Assembly (NCBI GenBank): GCA_026708965.1 | Contig: JAPOTY010000037.1 | Coordinates: 25,949 to 89,948, forward strand | Source of the DNA: Gammaproteobacteria bacterium | GTDB lineage: Bacteria > Pseudomonadota > Gammaproteobacteria > Steroidobacterales > Foliamicaceae | DNA length: 64,000 nt | Direction of reading: 5' to 3' | Shown: piece after piece, positions 7,436 through 16,344 of the stretch | Layout: every line of letters starts with the position of its first letter | Numbering within the stretch: the stretch's first letter is position 1 | The notes under the pieces: model-generated | What the model was told of the DNA's origin: nothing | Databases searched by the model: none | The model's input: the letters and a program-made list of their open reading frames with translations, nothing else | Made by a program: the position numbers and the translations under genes

Positions 7436-9913
7436 ATGAAATGGGCAGTGCATAAATTTGGGGGCAGCAGCCTGGCGGATGCCCGCGGGTTCGAGCGCGC
7501 CGCGCGGATTGTGCTGGCGGACGATGCGCCGCGCGTGGCGGTGGTGGTTTCGGCCATGCAGGGGGTCACCAATTCGCTGTTCGCGCTGATCGAGCGCGCC
7601 GTGGCGGGAGATGAGCGCTGGCAGGACGACTTGAAAGGCTTGCAGGATGCCTACGCGGCCATCGTGGGCGAGTTGATCGAGGAGGCCGGGCGGCAGGCCG
7701 GATTGCTTGACGCGCAGCGGCGCGAATGCCGGGACGCGGCGGACGTTTTGCATTCCGCGGCGCTGATCCGGTCCGCGGGGCCGCGGGTGGAGGCGCTGGT
7801 TTCGGGTTGCGGCGAACTGTGGTCGGCGCGGCTGCTGGCGGCGTTGATCGACGAGCGCGGCGGCGCGCGCGGCCGCTCGGCCGAATGGCTGGATGCGCGC
7901 GAGGTTCTGCGGGTGGAGCCGGGCGAGCTGGGCGTGGTGGTCGATTGGGAGGCCTCCGGGGCGCGGCTCAAGGCGCTGCTTGAGGACGATCCCGCGCCGA
8001 TCCGGGTGGTGACCGGCTATATCGCCCGCGACGGGCGCGGCTTGCAGATGACGCTGGGGCGCAACGGCAGCGATTTCTCCGCATCCATATTCGGCGCGCT
8101 GCTGGACGCGGAATCGCTGACCATCTGGACCGACGTGGAAGGCGTGATGAGCGCCGACCCCGCGCGCGTTCCCGAGGCGCACGTGATCCGCGAGCTTTCC
8201 TATAGCGAAGCCATCGAGCTGGCCTATTTCGGCGCCCGCGTGATCCATCCGCAAACCATGGGGCCGGTGGTGAGCAAGGGTATACCGGTGTGGATACGCT
8301 CAAGTTTCGAGCCGGAACTGCGCGGCTCGCTGATTTCCCCGGGCGGCGACCCCGGAGAGCCGGTGAAGGGCATCACCATGGTCGAGAAGGTTTCGATGCT
8401 GAGCTTGGAGGGATCGGGCACGATCGGCGTGCCCGGCACCGCCGACCGCCTGTTCAGCGCCCTCAGCAAGGCCCGGGTTTCCGTGCTTCTGATCACGCAG
8501 GCCAGTTCCGAGCACTCGATTACGTTCGCCGTGCCCGAAGCGCATGCGGCGCTGGCGGAAAAGGTGGCGCGCGAGGCTTTCACGCAGGAGATGGGCCTGG
8601 GCCAGGTCAACAAGGTGACCCGCCAGGACGGAGTGAGCGTGCTGGCGCTGGTCGGCGACGGCATGGTGGGCATTCCGGGCGTGGCAGGGCGCTTCTTCGG
8701 CGTTCTGGGCAGGGCCGGCGTGAACGTGATCGCTATCGCGCAGGGATCGTCGGAGCGCAATATCTCGGCCGTCGTGAGCGGCGCCAGCGCCACTAGGGCA
8801 TTGCGCGCGGCCCACGGCGGCTTCTACCTGTCGCACACCACCCTGTCGCTGGGCGTGGTGGGGGTGGGCAACGTGGGGGCCGAATTGCTCGATCAGATCG
8901 CCCGGGCCGGCGGCCGGCTGAGGGAAGCCTTCAACCTTGATCTCAGGGTGCGCGCCATCGCCAATTCCAGCCGCATGCATCTGGCCGGCCGCAGCCTGGA
9001 TCTGCAACGCTGGCGGGAGGCGTTCGCGTCCGATAGCGAGCCGCTGGAATTCGAGCGCTTCAGCGCCCACGTGAACCCCGACCATCTGCCGCATGCCGCG
9101 ATTCTGGACTGCACCGCGAGCGCGCAGCTGAGCGACCGCTACGGGGATTTCTTCGCCGCCGGCATCCATGTGGTCACGCCCAACAAGCGCGCCCAGAGCG
9201 GCCCGCGCAGCAGCTATGAGCGCCTGCACCAGCTGCGCCGGGAAAACGGCGTGCATTTGCTCTACGAAACCAACGTGGGCGCGGGCCTTCCGGTGATCGA
9301 AACGCTGCGCGACCTGATCGCCACGGGCGACCAGGTTCTGAGCGTGGAAGGCATTTTCTCCGGCACGCTGGCCTATCTGTTCAATGCGCTGGATGCGCGC
9401 GCGGAGTTTTCGGCGGTGGTGCGGAACGCCCGCGAGGCCGGCTACACCGAGCCGGATCCCCGAGAGGATTTGAGCGGCATGGATGTGGCGCGCAAGCTGC
9501 TGATTTTGGCGCGCGAGCTGGGACTGGAGATGGAGCTTGAAGACGTTGAAGTGCAAAGCCTGGCGCCCAAGGAGCTCGACGATGCCAGCGTGGCCGAATT
9601 CCTGGACGGGCTGGCGCGCCACGACGGCGAGATGCGCGCCCGCTTGCGCAAGGCCGAAGAGGAAGGTTGCGTGCTGCGCTACGTGGGACGGCTCAATAGC
9701 GAGGGGCAGGCCTCCGTGCGGCTGGAATCGCTGCCCGGCGACCATCTGTTCGCGCGCTTGGAGCTGACCAGCAATATGTTCTTGTTCCGAACTGCCCGCT
9801 ATAGCGACAGCCCCTTGGTGGTGCAGGGGCCGGGCGCGGGGCCGGAGGTGACTGCGGGCGGAGTGTTCGCCGATGTGCTGCGTCTGGCCCGAATGCTGGG
9901 CGCGCCGCGCTGA
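7436..9913 (+). CDS. thrA: Bifunctional aspartokinase / homoserine dehydrogenase
   Basis: An 825-residue fusion that catalyses the first and third steps of threonine/methionine synthesis: phosphorylation of aspartate and NAD(P)H reduction of aspartate semialdehyde to homoserine. The kinase part starts with KFGGSS (residues 7-12) and includes GRNGSDFSASIFGALL; two ACT-like regulatory segments lie around 320-460; the dehydrogenase begins with the dinucleotide motif GVVGVGNVGAE at ~472 and includes TPNKRAQSGP, GAGLPVI and EGIFSGTLAYLFN. The frame is open from 7370, but the ATG at 7436 gives MKWAVHKFGG, the normal start. Feedback control by threonine is usual for this fusion. It starts 65 nt after the DUF4127 stop and probably has its own promoter inside or just after that gene. 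Confidence 0.95.
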   Translation: MKWAVHKFGGSSLADARGFERAARIVLADDAPRVAVVVSAMQGVTNSLFALIERAVAGDERWQDDLKGLQDAYAAIVGELIEEAGRQAGLLDAQRRECRDAADVLHSAALIRSAGPRVEALVSGCGELWSARLLAALIDERGGARGRSAEWLDAREVLRVEPGELGVVVDWEASGARLKALLEDDPAPIRVVTGYIARDGRGLQMTLGRNGSDFSASIFGALLDAESLTIWTDVEGVMSADPARVPEAHVIRELSYSEAIELAYFGARVIHPQTMGPVVSKGIPVWIRSSFEPELRGSLISPGGDPGEPVKGITMVEKVSMLSLEGSGTIGVPGTADRLFSALSKARVSVLLITQASSEHSITFAVPEAHAALAEKVAREAFTQEMGLGQVNKVTRQDGVSVLALVGDGMVGIPGVAGRFFGVLGRAGVNVIAIAQGSSERNISAVVSGASATRALRAAHGGFYLSHTTLSLGVVGVGNVGAELLDQIARAGGRLREAFNLDLRVRAIANSSRMHLAGRSLDLQRWREAFASDSEPLEFERFSAHVNPDHLPHAAILDCTASAQLSDRYGDFFAAGIHVVTPNKRAQSGPRSSYERLHQLRRENGVHLLYETNVGAGLPVIETLRDLIATGDQVLSVEGIFSGTLAYLFNALDARAEFSAVVRNAREAGYTEPDPREDLSGMDVARKLLILARELGLEMELEDVEVQSLAPKELDDASVAEFLDGLARHDGEMRARLRKAEEEGCVLRYVGRLNSEGQASVRLESLPGDHLFARLELTSNMFLFRTARYSDSPLVVQGPGAGPEVTAGGVFADVLRLARMLGAPR

Positions 9914-10007
9914 TGCCGCGCTTCAGCGAGCCTTGCCGACAGCTGCGGCGGCATGCATGATTCGGCCTGTCGTTCCCATCGGCGGGGATGCGGCCTATGG
10001 AACTTGA

Positions 10008-11327
10008 ATGATCGCTTTTCATAGCACTCAAGGCGGCGGTCCCGTCGCCTTGGAATCGGTGCTTCAGTCCGGCACGGCGCCCGACGGCAAGCTCTATGTT
10101 CCCGAACGGCTGCCGCGCTTCCGCCGCGAGGCGCTGGCGGAGTCCGCCACGCCGGCGGATCTGGCCGAGTTGATGCTGCGGCCGTTTTTTGAGGGTTCAT
10201 CGCTCGCTGCGGATTTACCGGGAATCTGCCGCAACGCGTTCGCGTCCCCTCTGCCGCTCACGGAGATCGCGCCTGGGCCGAACGGCGCCCGCCTTCGGCT
10301 GCTGGAGCTGTTCCACGGTCCGACAGCCGCCTTCAAGGATTACGGCGCCCGGTTCCTAGCCGCCTGCCTAGAGCGCATCCTGGCCGAGGAACCCGCGTCG
10401 TCGCCGCCGCTGACTATCCTCGTCGCCACCTCGGGCGATACCGGCGCGGCCGTGGCTTCGGCATTCTCCGGCCGCGACAAGATCCGCGTGGCGGTGCTGT
10501 TTCCCAAGGGCCGGATATCACCCCGCCAAGAGCATCACCTCGGCTGCTGGGACGACAACGTCCAGGCGCTGGCCGTGCGCGGCGCGTTCGACGACTGCCA
10601 GCGCCTGGTCAAGCAGGCATTCTCCAGCACGAGTTTGCGCCGGAAGGCGCGGCTGGGCTCGGCCAACAGCATCAATCTGGGGCGGCTGCTGCCGCAAAGC
10701 GCCTACCATGCCTGGGCCGCGCTCAAGTCGCCCGAAGGCGCTCATTTCGTGATTCCAACCGGCAATCTCGGCAACGGCATGGCTTGCCTATGGGCGCGCG
10801 GAATGGGCGCGGGCATCGACCGCATCCTGCTGGCCACCAACGCCAACCGCGCGGTCGGGGACTATCTTTCCAGCGGCGAATACCGCCGCCGTGAAAGCAT
10901 CGGCACGCTGGCCAACGCCATGGATGTGGGCGACCCCAGCAACATGGAGCGCCTTCGGCACCATTTTGGCGGCGAAATCGACCGAATCCGCAAGGCCGTG
11001 GCTGCAACCAGCGTCAACGACGAACGCATACAGGCCCGCATCCGCCGCGAATATGCCGCCTCCGGCGTTGTTCTATGCCCCCATACCGCCGCCGGCGTGG
11101 ATGCCTGCCATGAGCATCTTTCGCTTCCTGATGTGCCTTCCGGCGATTGGATTGTGGCCGCCACCGCCCACCCCGCCAAGTTCGAGTCGGTGGTTGAGCC
11201 GCTGGTCGGCACAACGGTTGCGCCGCCCCCGCAGTTGGCTGAACTGCTCTCACGTCCCTCCAGCCACGCGGAAATCCGCCCCGATCTGGCGGCCCTTGCT
11301 CCCTATCTTCTCCAGAGCCGGGCCTAA
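10008..11327 (+). CDS. thrC: Threonine synthase
   Basis: A 439-residue PLP enzyme that converts O-phosphohomoserine to threonine. The PLP lysine is K110 in HGPTAAFKDYGA, and the cofactor phosphate loop ATSGDTGAAVASAF follows. SANSINLGRLLPQ and PTGNLGNGMA are further family signatures. It lies 94 nt after thrA, but homoserine kinase (thrB), which normally stands between them, is absent here. Its substrate must therefore come from a kinase encoded elsewhere. Confidence 0.94.
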   Translation: MIAFHSTQGGGPVALESVLQSGTAPDGKLYVPERLPRFRREALAESATPADLAELMLRPFFEGSSLAADLPGICRNAFASPLPLTEIAPGPNGARLRLLELFHGPTAAFKDYGARFLAACLERILAEEPASSPPLTILVATSGDTGAAVASAFSGRDKIRVAVLFPKGRISPRQEHHLGCWDDNVQALAVRGAFDDCQRLVKQAFSSTSLRRKARLGSANSINLGRLLPQSAYHAWAALKSPEGAHFVIPTGNLGNGMACLWARGMGAGIDRILLATNANRAVGDYLSSGEYRRRESIGTLANAMDVGDPSNMERLRHHFGGEIDRIRKAVAATSVNDERIQARIRREYAASGVVLCPHTAAGVDACHEHLSLPDVPSGDWIVAATAHPAKFESVVEPLVGTTVAPPPQLAELLSRPSSHAEIRPDLAALAPYLLQSRA

Positions 11328-11376
11328 GCGCTACCCGATCATTGCTGCCTAGAAGCGGGCAAGAGATCTTGATCCT

Positions 11377-12285
11377 TCACACCACGCGAATCGTGTAATG
11401 AAACACCTCGCTTATGAAGTCATCCCACTGCTCTCCGTTCTGCGCAATTTCATCGAGAAGATAAACCTTGACGTTGCCCATCGCATCAAGCCGGGATTGC
11501 ATTTCCGGCGTGATGACGCCTGCGATTAGGAAGTTGACACAACCGGGCGGCGTTTCGGCGAAGCTCTTTGCCATGGCGCCAAGGCGCTCAAGCGCGCCAG
11601 CAGGATCGCGCCCGCCCTTGATCTCGATGGTGGCAATAAGCCTGTTGCGCCGTATGAAATCAATATCCGGCTCCGAGCCGTAACGCATAAGCGTATCGCC
11701 AGGCAGCAGGAATGGCCCTTCTTCCGCGCTATCCGGCGCGATCAGTTTCCTCTTTTTCAGCCATGAAGCGATCCGGTTCTTTACGAGATCCTCGGCCATC
11801 CTGCCGATTCTGTTGCGATACATGCCATCGAGCGAAATCCCCATTGTGGCGAGGACGTTGCGATAGCCGTTATCCAGCGTCCAATTCGACGACCCTTCGA
11901 TGATCGAGGAAATCATGGCGTTGTAAAGGCGGGCGACCTTTTGTGCCGCGTCGTGGCGGAGCGGCGCCCTGCGGGTGCCATCCTCCCACGTATTTACGGA
12001 TACTGCGGCTTGCCCAACCCGTTTTTGAGATAGAAGCGACATGCCCCGGTAATAGAGCGATGTCGTCGGATGTGCCCGAAGGATATCAGGATGCGCGAAT
12101 ACGACCTGCGGAGCAACGCCCAGAGCGGCCACATGATCCCATGCGGCAGCACTGATCATCAGCGTGTCAAGCGGCGTGAATTCCAATTCGCCCTTGAAGC
12201 CCTCAATGATGCGGCGTTGTGCTTTATCGTCCCCCTTGCGGAGGATCTCGGCAAAGAGCACGGAGCGCAGCAGGTGGTCAGTCAT
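11377..12285 (-). CDS. XcyI-family type II restriction endonuclease
   Basis: A 302-residue protein resembling the XcyI/Cfr9I restriction enzyme family, whose named members cut CCCGGG. A PD-(D/E)xK nuclease core is visible: PDIDF at 206-210 followed by IEIKGG with E221 and K223. The start overlaps the 3' end of the methyltransferase gene by 8 nt on the same strand, the usual layout for a type II system in which the methylase is made first. The CCCGGG sequence occurs many times in this window, so such sites are not obviously avoided. Family assignment is from recall of overall sequence pattern; the recognition site of this protein is inferred, not shown. Confidence 0.72.
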   Translation of the reverse strand: MTDHLLRSVLFAEILRKGDDKAQRRIIEGFKGELEFTPLDTLMISAAAWDHVAALGVAPQVVFAHPDILRAHPTTSLYYRGMSLLSQKRVGQAAVSVNTWEDGTRRAPLRHDAAQKVARLYNAMISSIIEGSSNWTLDNGYRNVLATMGISLDGMYRNRIGRMAEDLVKNRIASWLKKRKLIAPDSAEEGPFLLPGDTLMRYGSEPDIDFIRRNRLIATIEIKGGRDPAGALERLGAMAKSFAETPPGCVNFLIAGVITPEMQSRLDAMGNVKVYLLDEIAQNGEQWDDFISEVFHYTIRVV

Positions 12286-13714
12286 GCGTTCGAACCCAGT
12301 GATAGACGCATTTGCGGATCTCCTGGCGCCCGAACTTGCCCATTTGCTGGCTGGAATTGCCCTTGCCGCGCTTAAGGGTCCAGATCACCTTGCATTTGAA
12401 TCCGCTCTCCTCGGCGAAATGGGAGAGAATCAGGTCCACAGGAATCTCCTCCCCGTGATAGCGCACGTTATCGTTCACCATGAAGACATTGCCGCCGGGC
12501 CTGACCAGCCTAGCCAATTCGCGGATGATCACCGCCATTTCCGAGAAGTAGTTTTCGATCAGGCGAATGACATGCGGATTGCCCAGCTCCCCGGCATGGA
12601 CCCTCAGGATTTCAAGCGCCTCGTTGAGCGCGTCCTGTTCATCGACAAGCTTGAATGCTTTTTCAGGGAGGGATGAGCTGCAGTAGGATTCCGTCAGCAT
12701 CTTGCGTTTTGACCGGTTCTCCACAGTTGCGGAAAGCAGCTCCTGCCGCAATTGCTTCACCCGCGCGTCGGAGTATCCCAAATAAGCGAGTTCCAAGGCG
12801 TAAGTGCGCGTGTAGTCATAACGATTCGCGTATGGCGGAGAGGTAATGACAGTGTCGATCGTGGCGGAAGGTTGTTTTCTCAATTCCTCCAGGCTGGAGC
12901 CATCAATGAAGCGCGGCGAATCGCCTTGGAACCGGCGCGCAATCAAGGGGAGATCAGCGATCATCTCCTGCGCCTTGCGATTGAGCGCTGCCTCCATAGT
13001 CGGTATTTCGCCTTTGTTAAGCCGAGTGCTGGCGGTTCTCCCGGAGCGTGGATCCCAGCGCAGATACTGCCCGTCCTTGCGTGTGTAGCTCACCTCCTCC
13101 AGCACGCTGGCGCAAGCAAGCTCCAGCATGGCTCTCAGGTCGATATCGTCGAGTTGCTTGACGTAATGCCGGGCTCGGGAGATTGCTCTTTCGGTCTTGT
13201 CCGAAAACGCGCCTTCGGTAATTCGGAGGTGCGGGAAATCCGATGCCCCATTGCCGCAGGAGATGTAATCCAGCAGGCCGGATGCCGCCTTGGCAAACGC
13301 TTCCCGTGCCACTCCATTGGCCCCGCAAGCAATGGCTCTGGCGGCGAGGTTCCCAATCGGCATGATTTCTATGCCTGTTGAGGCCATTTTTCTTGCGCCG
13401 GCGGTCAGCGCTGTGGTTCCGATGCCTGAAAAAGGGTCGAGCACACTGCTTCCTTGGGTGCTATCTAGGAGCGATGCCACCAATTCCGTGGAAAATCCCT
13501 CCTTGTACTTCATCCAACGCAAGCCGGGCACATGCTTGTTGCCTTGGTAGGAAACGAGTTTGCGGCTCAGGGCCGCATTCACAACGATTCGTTCCTGAAA
13601 GCGCGCGTTCAGATCCGAGCGCGCGCTAACCGGTCCTCCATTCGGCGATGACAGCGAGCTTGCCGGGATTGGGCTCAGCAAGGGCATTTGGGTCTGCAAC
13701 GCCTGAATATTCAT
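12278..13714 (-). CDS. DNA methyltransferase of the XcyI-like restriction-modification system
   Basis: A 478-residue SAM-dependent DNA amino-methyltransferase. The SAM-binding motif is VLDPFSGIGT (91-100) and the catalytic motif is TSPPY (291-295); TSPPY rather than DPPY is typical of N4-cytosine or some N6-adenine enzymes, and N4-cytosine fits a CCCGGG-type partner. It is longer than the ~300-residue M.Cfr9I, with ~180 residues between the two motifs that could hold target recognition. A strong ribosome site (AAGGAGGT, about 7 nt before the ATG at 13714) suggests it is expressed before the nuclease. The 8-nt overlap with the nuclease gene couples their translation. Confidence 0.85.
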   Translation of the reverse strand: MNIQALQTQMPLLSPIPASSLSSPNGGPVSARSDLNARFQERIVVNAALSRKLVSYQGNKHVPGLRWMKYKEGFSTELVASLLDSTQGSSVLDPFSGIGTTALTAGARKMASTGIEIMPIGNLAARAIACGANGVAREAFAKAASGLLDYISCGNGASDFPHLRITEGAFSDKTERAISRARHYVKQLDDIDLRAMLELACASVLEEVSYTRKDGQYLRWDPRSGRTASTRLNKGEIPTMEAALNRKAQEMIADLPLIARRFQGDSPRFIDGSSLEELRKQPSATIDTVITSPPYANRYDYTRTYALELAYLGYSDARVKQLRQELLSATVENRSKRKMLTESYCSSSLPEKAFKLVDEQDALNEALEILRVHAGELGNPHVIRLIENYFSEMAVIIRELARLVRPGGNVFMVNDNVRYHGEEIPVDLILSHFAEESGFKCKVIWTLKRGKGNSSQQMGKFGRQEIRKCVYHWVRTHD

Positions 13715-13771
13715 AGCGAACCTCCTTTTTCACGGCCAAATCCGCCGGTTAGCTTGTCCTTCGCTGGCATT

Positions 13772-14422
13772 CTACATTGATGCCGCAGCTCCGGCAGAGT
13801 CGGCATTGGATTTGCCGGCAAGCGCCTCGTCGATGGCTTTGGCGCGCAGGTAGGCGGGGCGGTTTTTCAAGCGCGACCAGTAGTTGGCGAAGGCCGGCCG
13901 GTTTTCCAGCGACTTGAATTCCAGCCCCCACACGATATGCGAGCCGACATAGACATCCGCTGCGCTGAAGCTTGATCCGGCCACGAACTCCGTGGCGCCG
14001 ACGGCGCGCTCCAGCGTATCGATAACGGCCCTGTAGGTGCCGTAGCCGATCATTGATTCGCGTTCGGGCGGGATCTTGAGATCAAGCGCGCGGTTCGTGA
14101 TCGCGGCTTCCAGCGGCCCGGCGGCGAAGAACAGCCAGCGGTAGTAGGCCGCGCGCTTCCCCGGCGGCGGCGCGAGGCCCGCTTGCGGGAACGCGTCGGC
14201 GAGATAGGCGCAGATGGCCGCGGATTCGGTGACCACCGCTTCGCCATGCCGGATGGCCGGCACCTTGCCCATTGGATTGATCGCCAGGAACCGCTCCGAT
14301 TTCATTTCCGCGCCGTACTGCAGCACCTCGGTGCGGTATTCGGCGCCGGCCTCCTCCAGCATCCAGCGCGCGATCTGTCCGCGCGACATCGGATTGGTAT
14401 AAAAAATGATCTCTTCGCTCAT
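13772..14422 (-). CDS. Glutathione S-transferase family protein
   Basis: A 216-residue cytosolic GST-like protein. The thioredoxin-like N-terminal domain starts with IIFYTNPMSRGQIARWMLEEAG, where the serine and arginine after the first strand fit the bacterial beta-class pattern; the cis-proline and glutathione gamma-glutamyl contact region is GKVPAIRHGEAVVTESAAIC. The alpha-helical C-terminal domain contains FVAGSSFSAADVYVG, the N-capping box with the conserved Asp. Function is probably detoxification or another glutathione-dependent reaction. It lies 36 nt downstream of tatD on the same strand and may be read through from it. Confidence 0.9.
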   Translation of the reverse strand: MSEEIIFYTNPMSRGQIARWMLEEAGAEYRTEVLQYGAEMKSERFLAINPMGKVPAIRHGEAVVTESAAICAYLADAFPQAGLAPPPGKRAAYYRWLFFAAGPLEAAITNRALDLKIPPERESMIGYGTYRAVIDTLERAVGATEFVAGSSFSAADVYVGSHIVWGLEFKSLENRPAFANYWSRLKNRPAYLRAKAIDEALAGKSNADSAGAAASM

Positions 14423-14458
14423 GGAGTCTCCTCTGGATAAACCCGGGCTTAGAAGTGG

Positions 14459-15319
14459 TTAGCCAAGCAATTGCCTGTCGAAACGGCCAGCCGCAATTTG
14501 CTGATCCGATTGCTCTGCATTGGGCCAGCCGAACAGCGCCTGCGCATTGCGGCAGGCGGCGGCGGCAAGCTCTTCGGCATCGATTCCCATGCGCCGCGCC
14601 AGTTCGCGCGCCACGTAGGGAAGGAAGCGCGGTTCGTTGCGGCGTTTCCGGCGAGGTTTTACATCGGGGTGGCGGGGCAGAAGGTAGGGGCTGTCGGTTT
14701 CCAGCAGCACCCGGTCGGGCGGAATCAGGGGAATCGCCTTGAGCAGATCGTGGTTCCGCCGCTCGTCCAGGATCCAGCCGGTGATGCCGATGTAAAGCCC
14801 CAGGTCGAGGTAGCTCTCCGCTTGCCCCGGTCCGCCGGTAAAGCAATGGGCCACGCCGCCAATCCTGCTGACGCCATGCTCCTTCAGCATGGCGAGGAAG
14901 TCGTCATGCGCGTCGCGCTGGTGCAGGAAGAGCGGCTTGCCGCGCTCCGCCGCCAGCTCGAGCTGTCCCGCGAACGCCGCGCGCTGCGCGCGAGGCGGCG
15001 AAAGGTTGCGGAAGTAATCCAGCCCGCACTCGCCCGCCGCCACCGCCCGCTGGCTGCCCAGCACTCCGCCAAGCCGCCGGCGCGCCTCTTGCGGTGAATC
15101 CGTCCACTGCGTCGCCAAGTGCGGATGGATCCCTGCCGTGCAGCGCAAGACAGCCGGGCGCCGCTCCGCCAATGCTAGCGCGCTCTCCGATTCATCCAGC
15201 CCTGTCCCGGTCACGATCATGCGCCGCACGCCCGCCGCCGCCGCCCGCTCGATCACCGCCTCCCGGTCCGCATCGAACGATTCGTCCGCCAGATTCGCGC
15301 CAATATCAATCAGTTCCAA
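14459..15319 (-). CDS. tatD: TatD-type metal-dependent deoxyribonuclease
   Basis: A 286-residue TIM-barrel metal hydrolase close to E. coli TatD, a 3'-5' exonuclease implicated in DNA repair and clearance. The N-terminus reads MELIDIGANL, as in TatD itself (not the SHCHL of YcfH and YjjV). Further signatures are GIHPHLATQW, GECGLDYFRNLSPP, PLFLHQRDAHDDF, GVAHCFTGG and LLETDSPYLLP. It is 11 nt downstream of an ABC-2 exporter permease and may share its transcript, though no functional link is known. Confidence 0.92.
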   Translation of the reverse strand: MELIDIGANLADESFDADREAVIERAAAAGVRRMIVTGTGLDESESALALAERRPAVLRCTAGIHPHLATQWTDSPQEARRRLGGVLGSQRAVAAGECGLDYFRNLSPPRAQRAAFAGQLELAAERGKPLFLHQRDAHDDFLAMLKEHGVSRIGGVAHCFTGGPGQAESYLDLGLYIGITGWILDERRNHDLLKAIPLIPPDRVLLETDSPYLLPRHPDVKPRRKRRNEPRFLPYVARELARRMGIDAEELAAAACRNAQALFGWPNAEQSDQQIAAGRFDRQLLG

Positions 15320-15330
15320 CTTTTATCTCC

Positions 15331-16344
15331 TCAAGCGCTGCGCCAGCGGAACATCGTGGCGCCGATCGTCAGGAAAACCGCCGTGGTGCCCGCCAGGATC
15401 AGCAGCTGCGGCAGCACGTCGCCCAGCCCCGCGCCGTACAGCATGATGTCGCGCGCCGCCGTGAGCGCATGGGTGAGCGGGAAGATATTGGATAGCTGCT
15501 GCACCCACTGCGGCGCTCCCGCCAGAGAGAACCAGACACCCGAAAGCAGCATCATCGGCCAAGTCACCAAGTTGAGCAGCCCGCCCGCCAATTCCTCGCT
15601 CGTGACCCGCGCCGCCATCGCCAGCCCGATCGATACCAAGCTGATCGAGGCCAGCACCGCCACCAGAAACAGCGCCAGCCCGCTGCCCTCCATGCGAATG
15701 TCCAGCAGCAGCCGCGTGGCCCCGTACAGCAGCAGAGTCACGAAGATGGCCAGCATCAGTCGGGAGAGAATCTGCGCCGCCATGAATTCCACCGGCCTCA
15801 GCGGCGTAGCCTTGAGCCGTTTCAGAAAGCCGTTCTTGCGGTAGCGCACCACCACGTAGCCCACGCCGAACAGGCAGCTGAACATGATGTTCATTCCGAG
15901 GATGCCCGGAATCAGCCAATCGACATAGCTGATGGGATCACCGCTGGCCGGCTCCCGGATCCACTCGCCGTCCTTGGAGGATGATTGCAAAAGCCGCTCG
16001 GCGAAATAGCCTCCAGGGGATTCGGGGTTGATCCAGTAGGCGCCCGCGCCAAAGTCGATAGCCAGGTCGAGCTGATGGTTGGCCACCCGGTCCAGAGCTT
16101 CGCCGCGCTCCATGGGGATGAAATCGAAATAGCGCGTTTCGAGAAACGGATGCGCCGGCGCGGCCGCTTGCGCTTCGGCTTGGATGAGAGCCACCTTGTA
16201 CTCCGAGCGGTCGCCGCCGGAGAAAATCGCCGCCATGCCGGCCACCAGCAGCAGCGGCATGGCCACGTTCCAGCCCAGCGTGGCCCGGTCGCGCAGGAAT
16301 TCGAGGTTGCGCGCGTGCAGGATGGCGAATATGCGTTGGATCAT
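15331..16344 (-). CDS. ABC-2 type transporter permease
   Basis: A 337-residue membrane protein with an N-terminal transmembrane segment (GWNVAMPLLLVAGMAAIFSGG), a ~150-residue extracytoplasmic loop, and a cluster of C-terminal hydrophobic segments ending with the ABC-2 region WPMMLLSGVWFSLAGAPQWVQ...FPLTHALTAARDIMLYG. This is the architecture of multidrug or glycolipid exporters such as YbhR/DrrB. The gene start overlaps the ATPase stop by 4 nt, so the two encode one exporter. Substrate cannot be told from sequence. Confidence 0.9.
   Translation of the reverse strand: MIQRIFAILHARNLEFLRDRATLGWNVAMPLLLVAGMAAIFSGGDRSEYKVALIQAEAQAAAPAHPFLETRYFDFIPMERGEALDRVANHQLDLAIDFGAGAYWINPESPGGYFAERLLQSSSKDGEWIREPASGDPISYVDWLIPGILGMNIMFSCLFGVGYVVVRYRKNGFLKRLKATPLRPVEFMAAQILSRLMLAIFVTLLLYGATRLLLDIRMEGSGLALFLVAVLASISLVSIGLAMAARVTSEELAGGLLNLVTWPMMLLSGVWFSLAGAPQWVQQLSNIFPLTHALTAARDIMLYGAGLGDVLPQLLILAGTTAVFLTIGATMFRWRSA

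Noticed and set aside
8300..9745. 481-codon open frame antisense to thrA
   Set aside because: Composition (H, Q, R, A-rich) is typical of a shadow frame and thrA on the other strand is certain.
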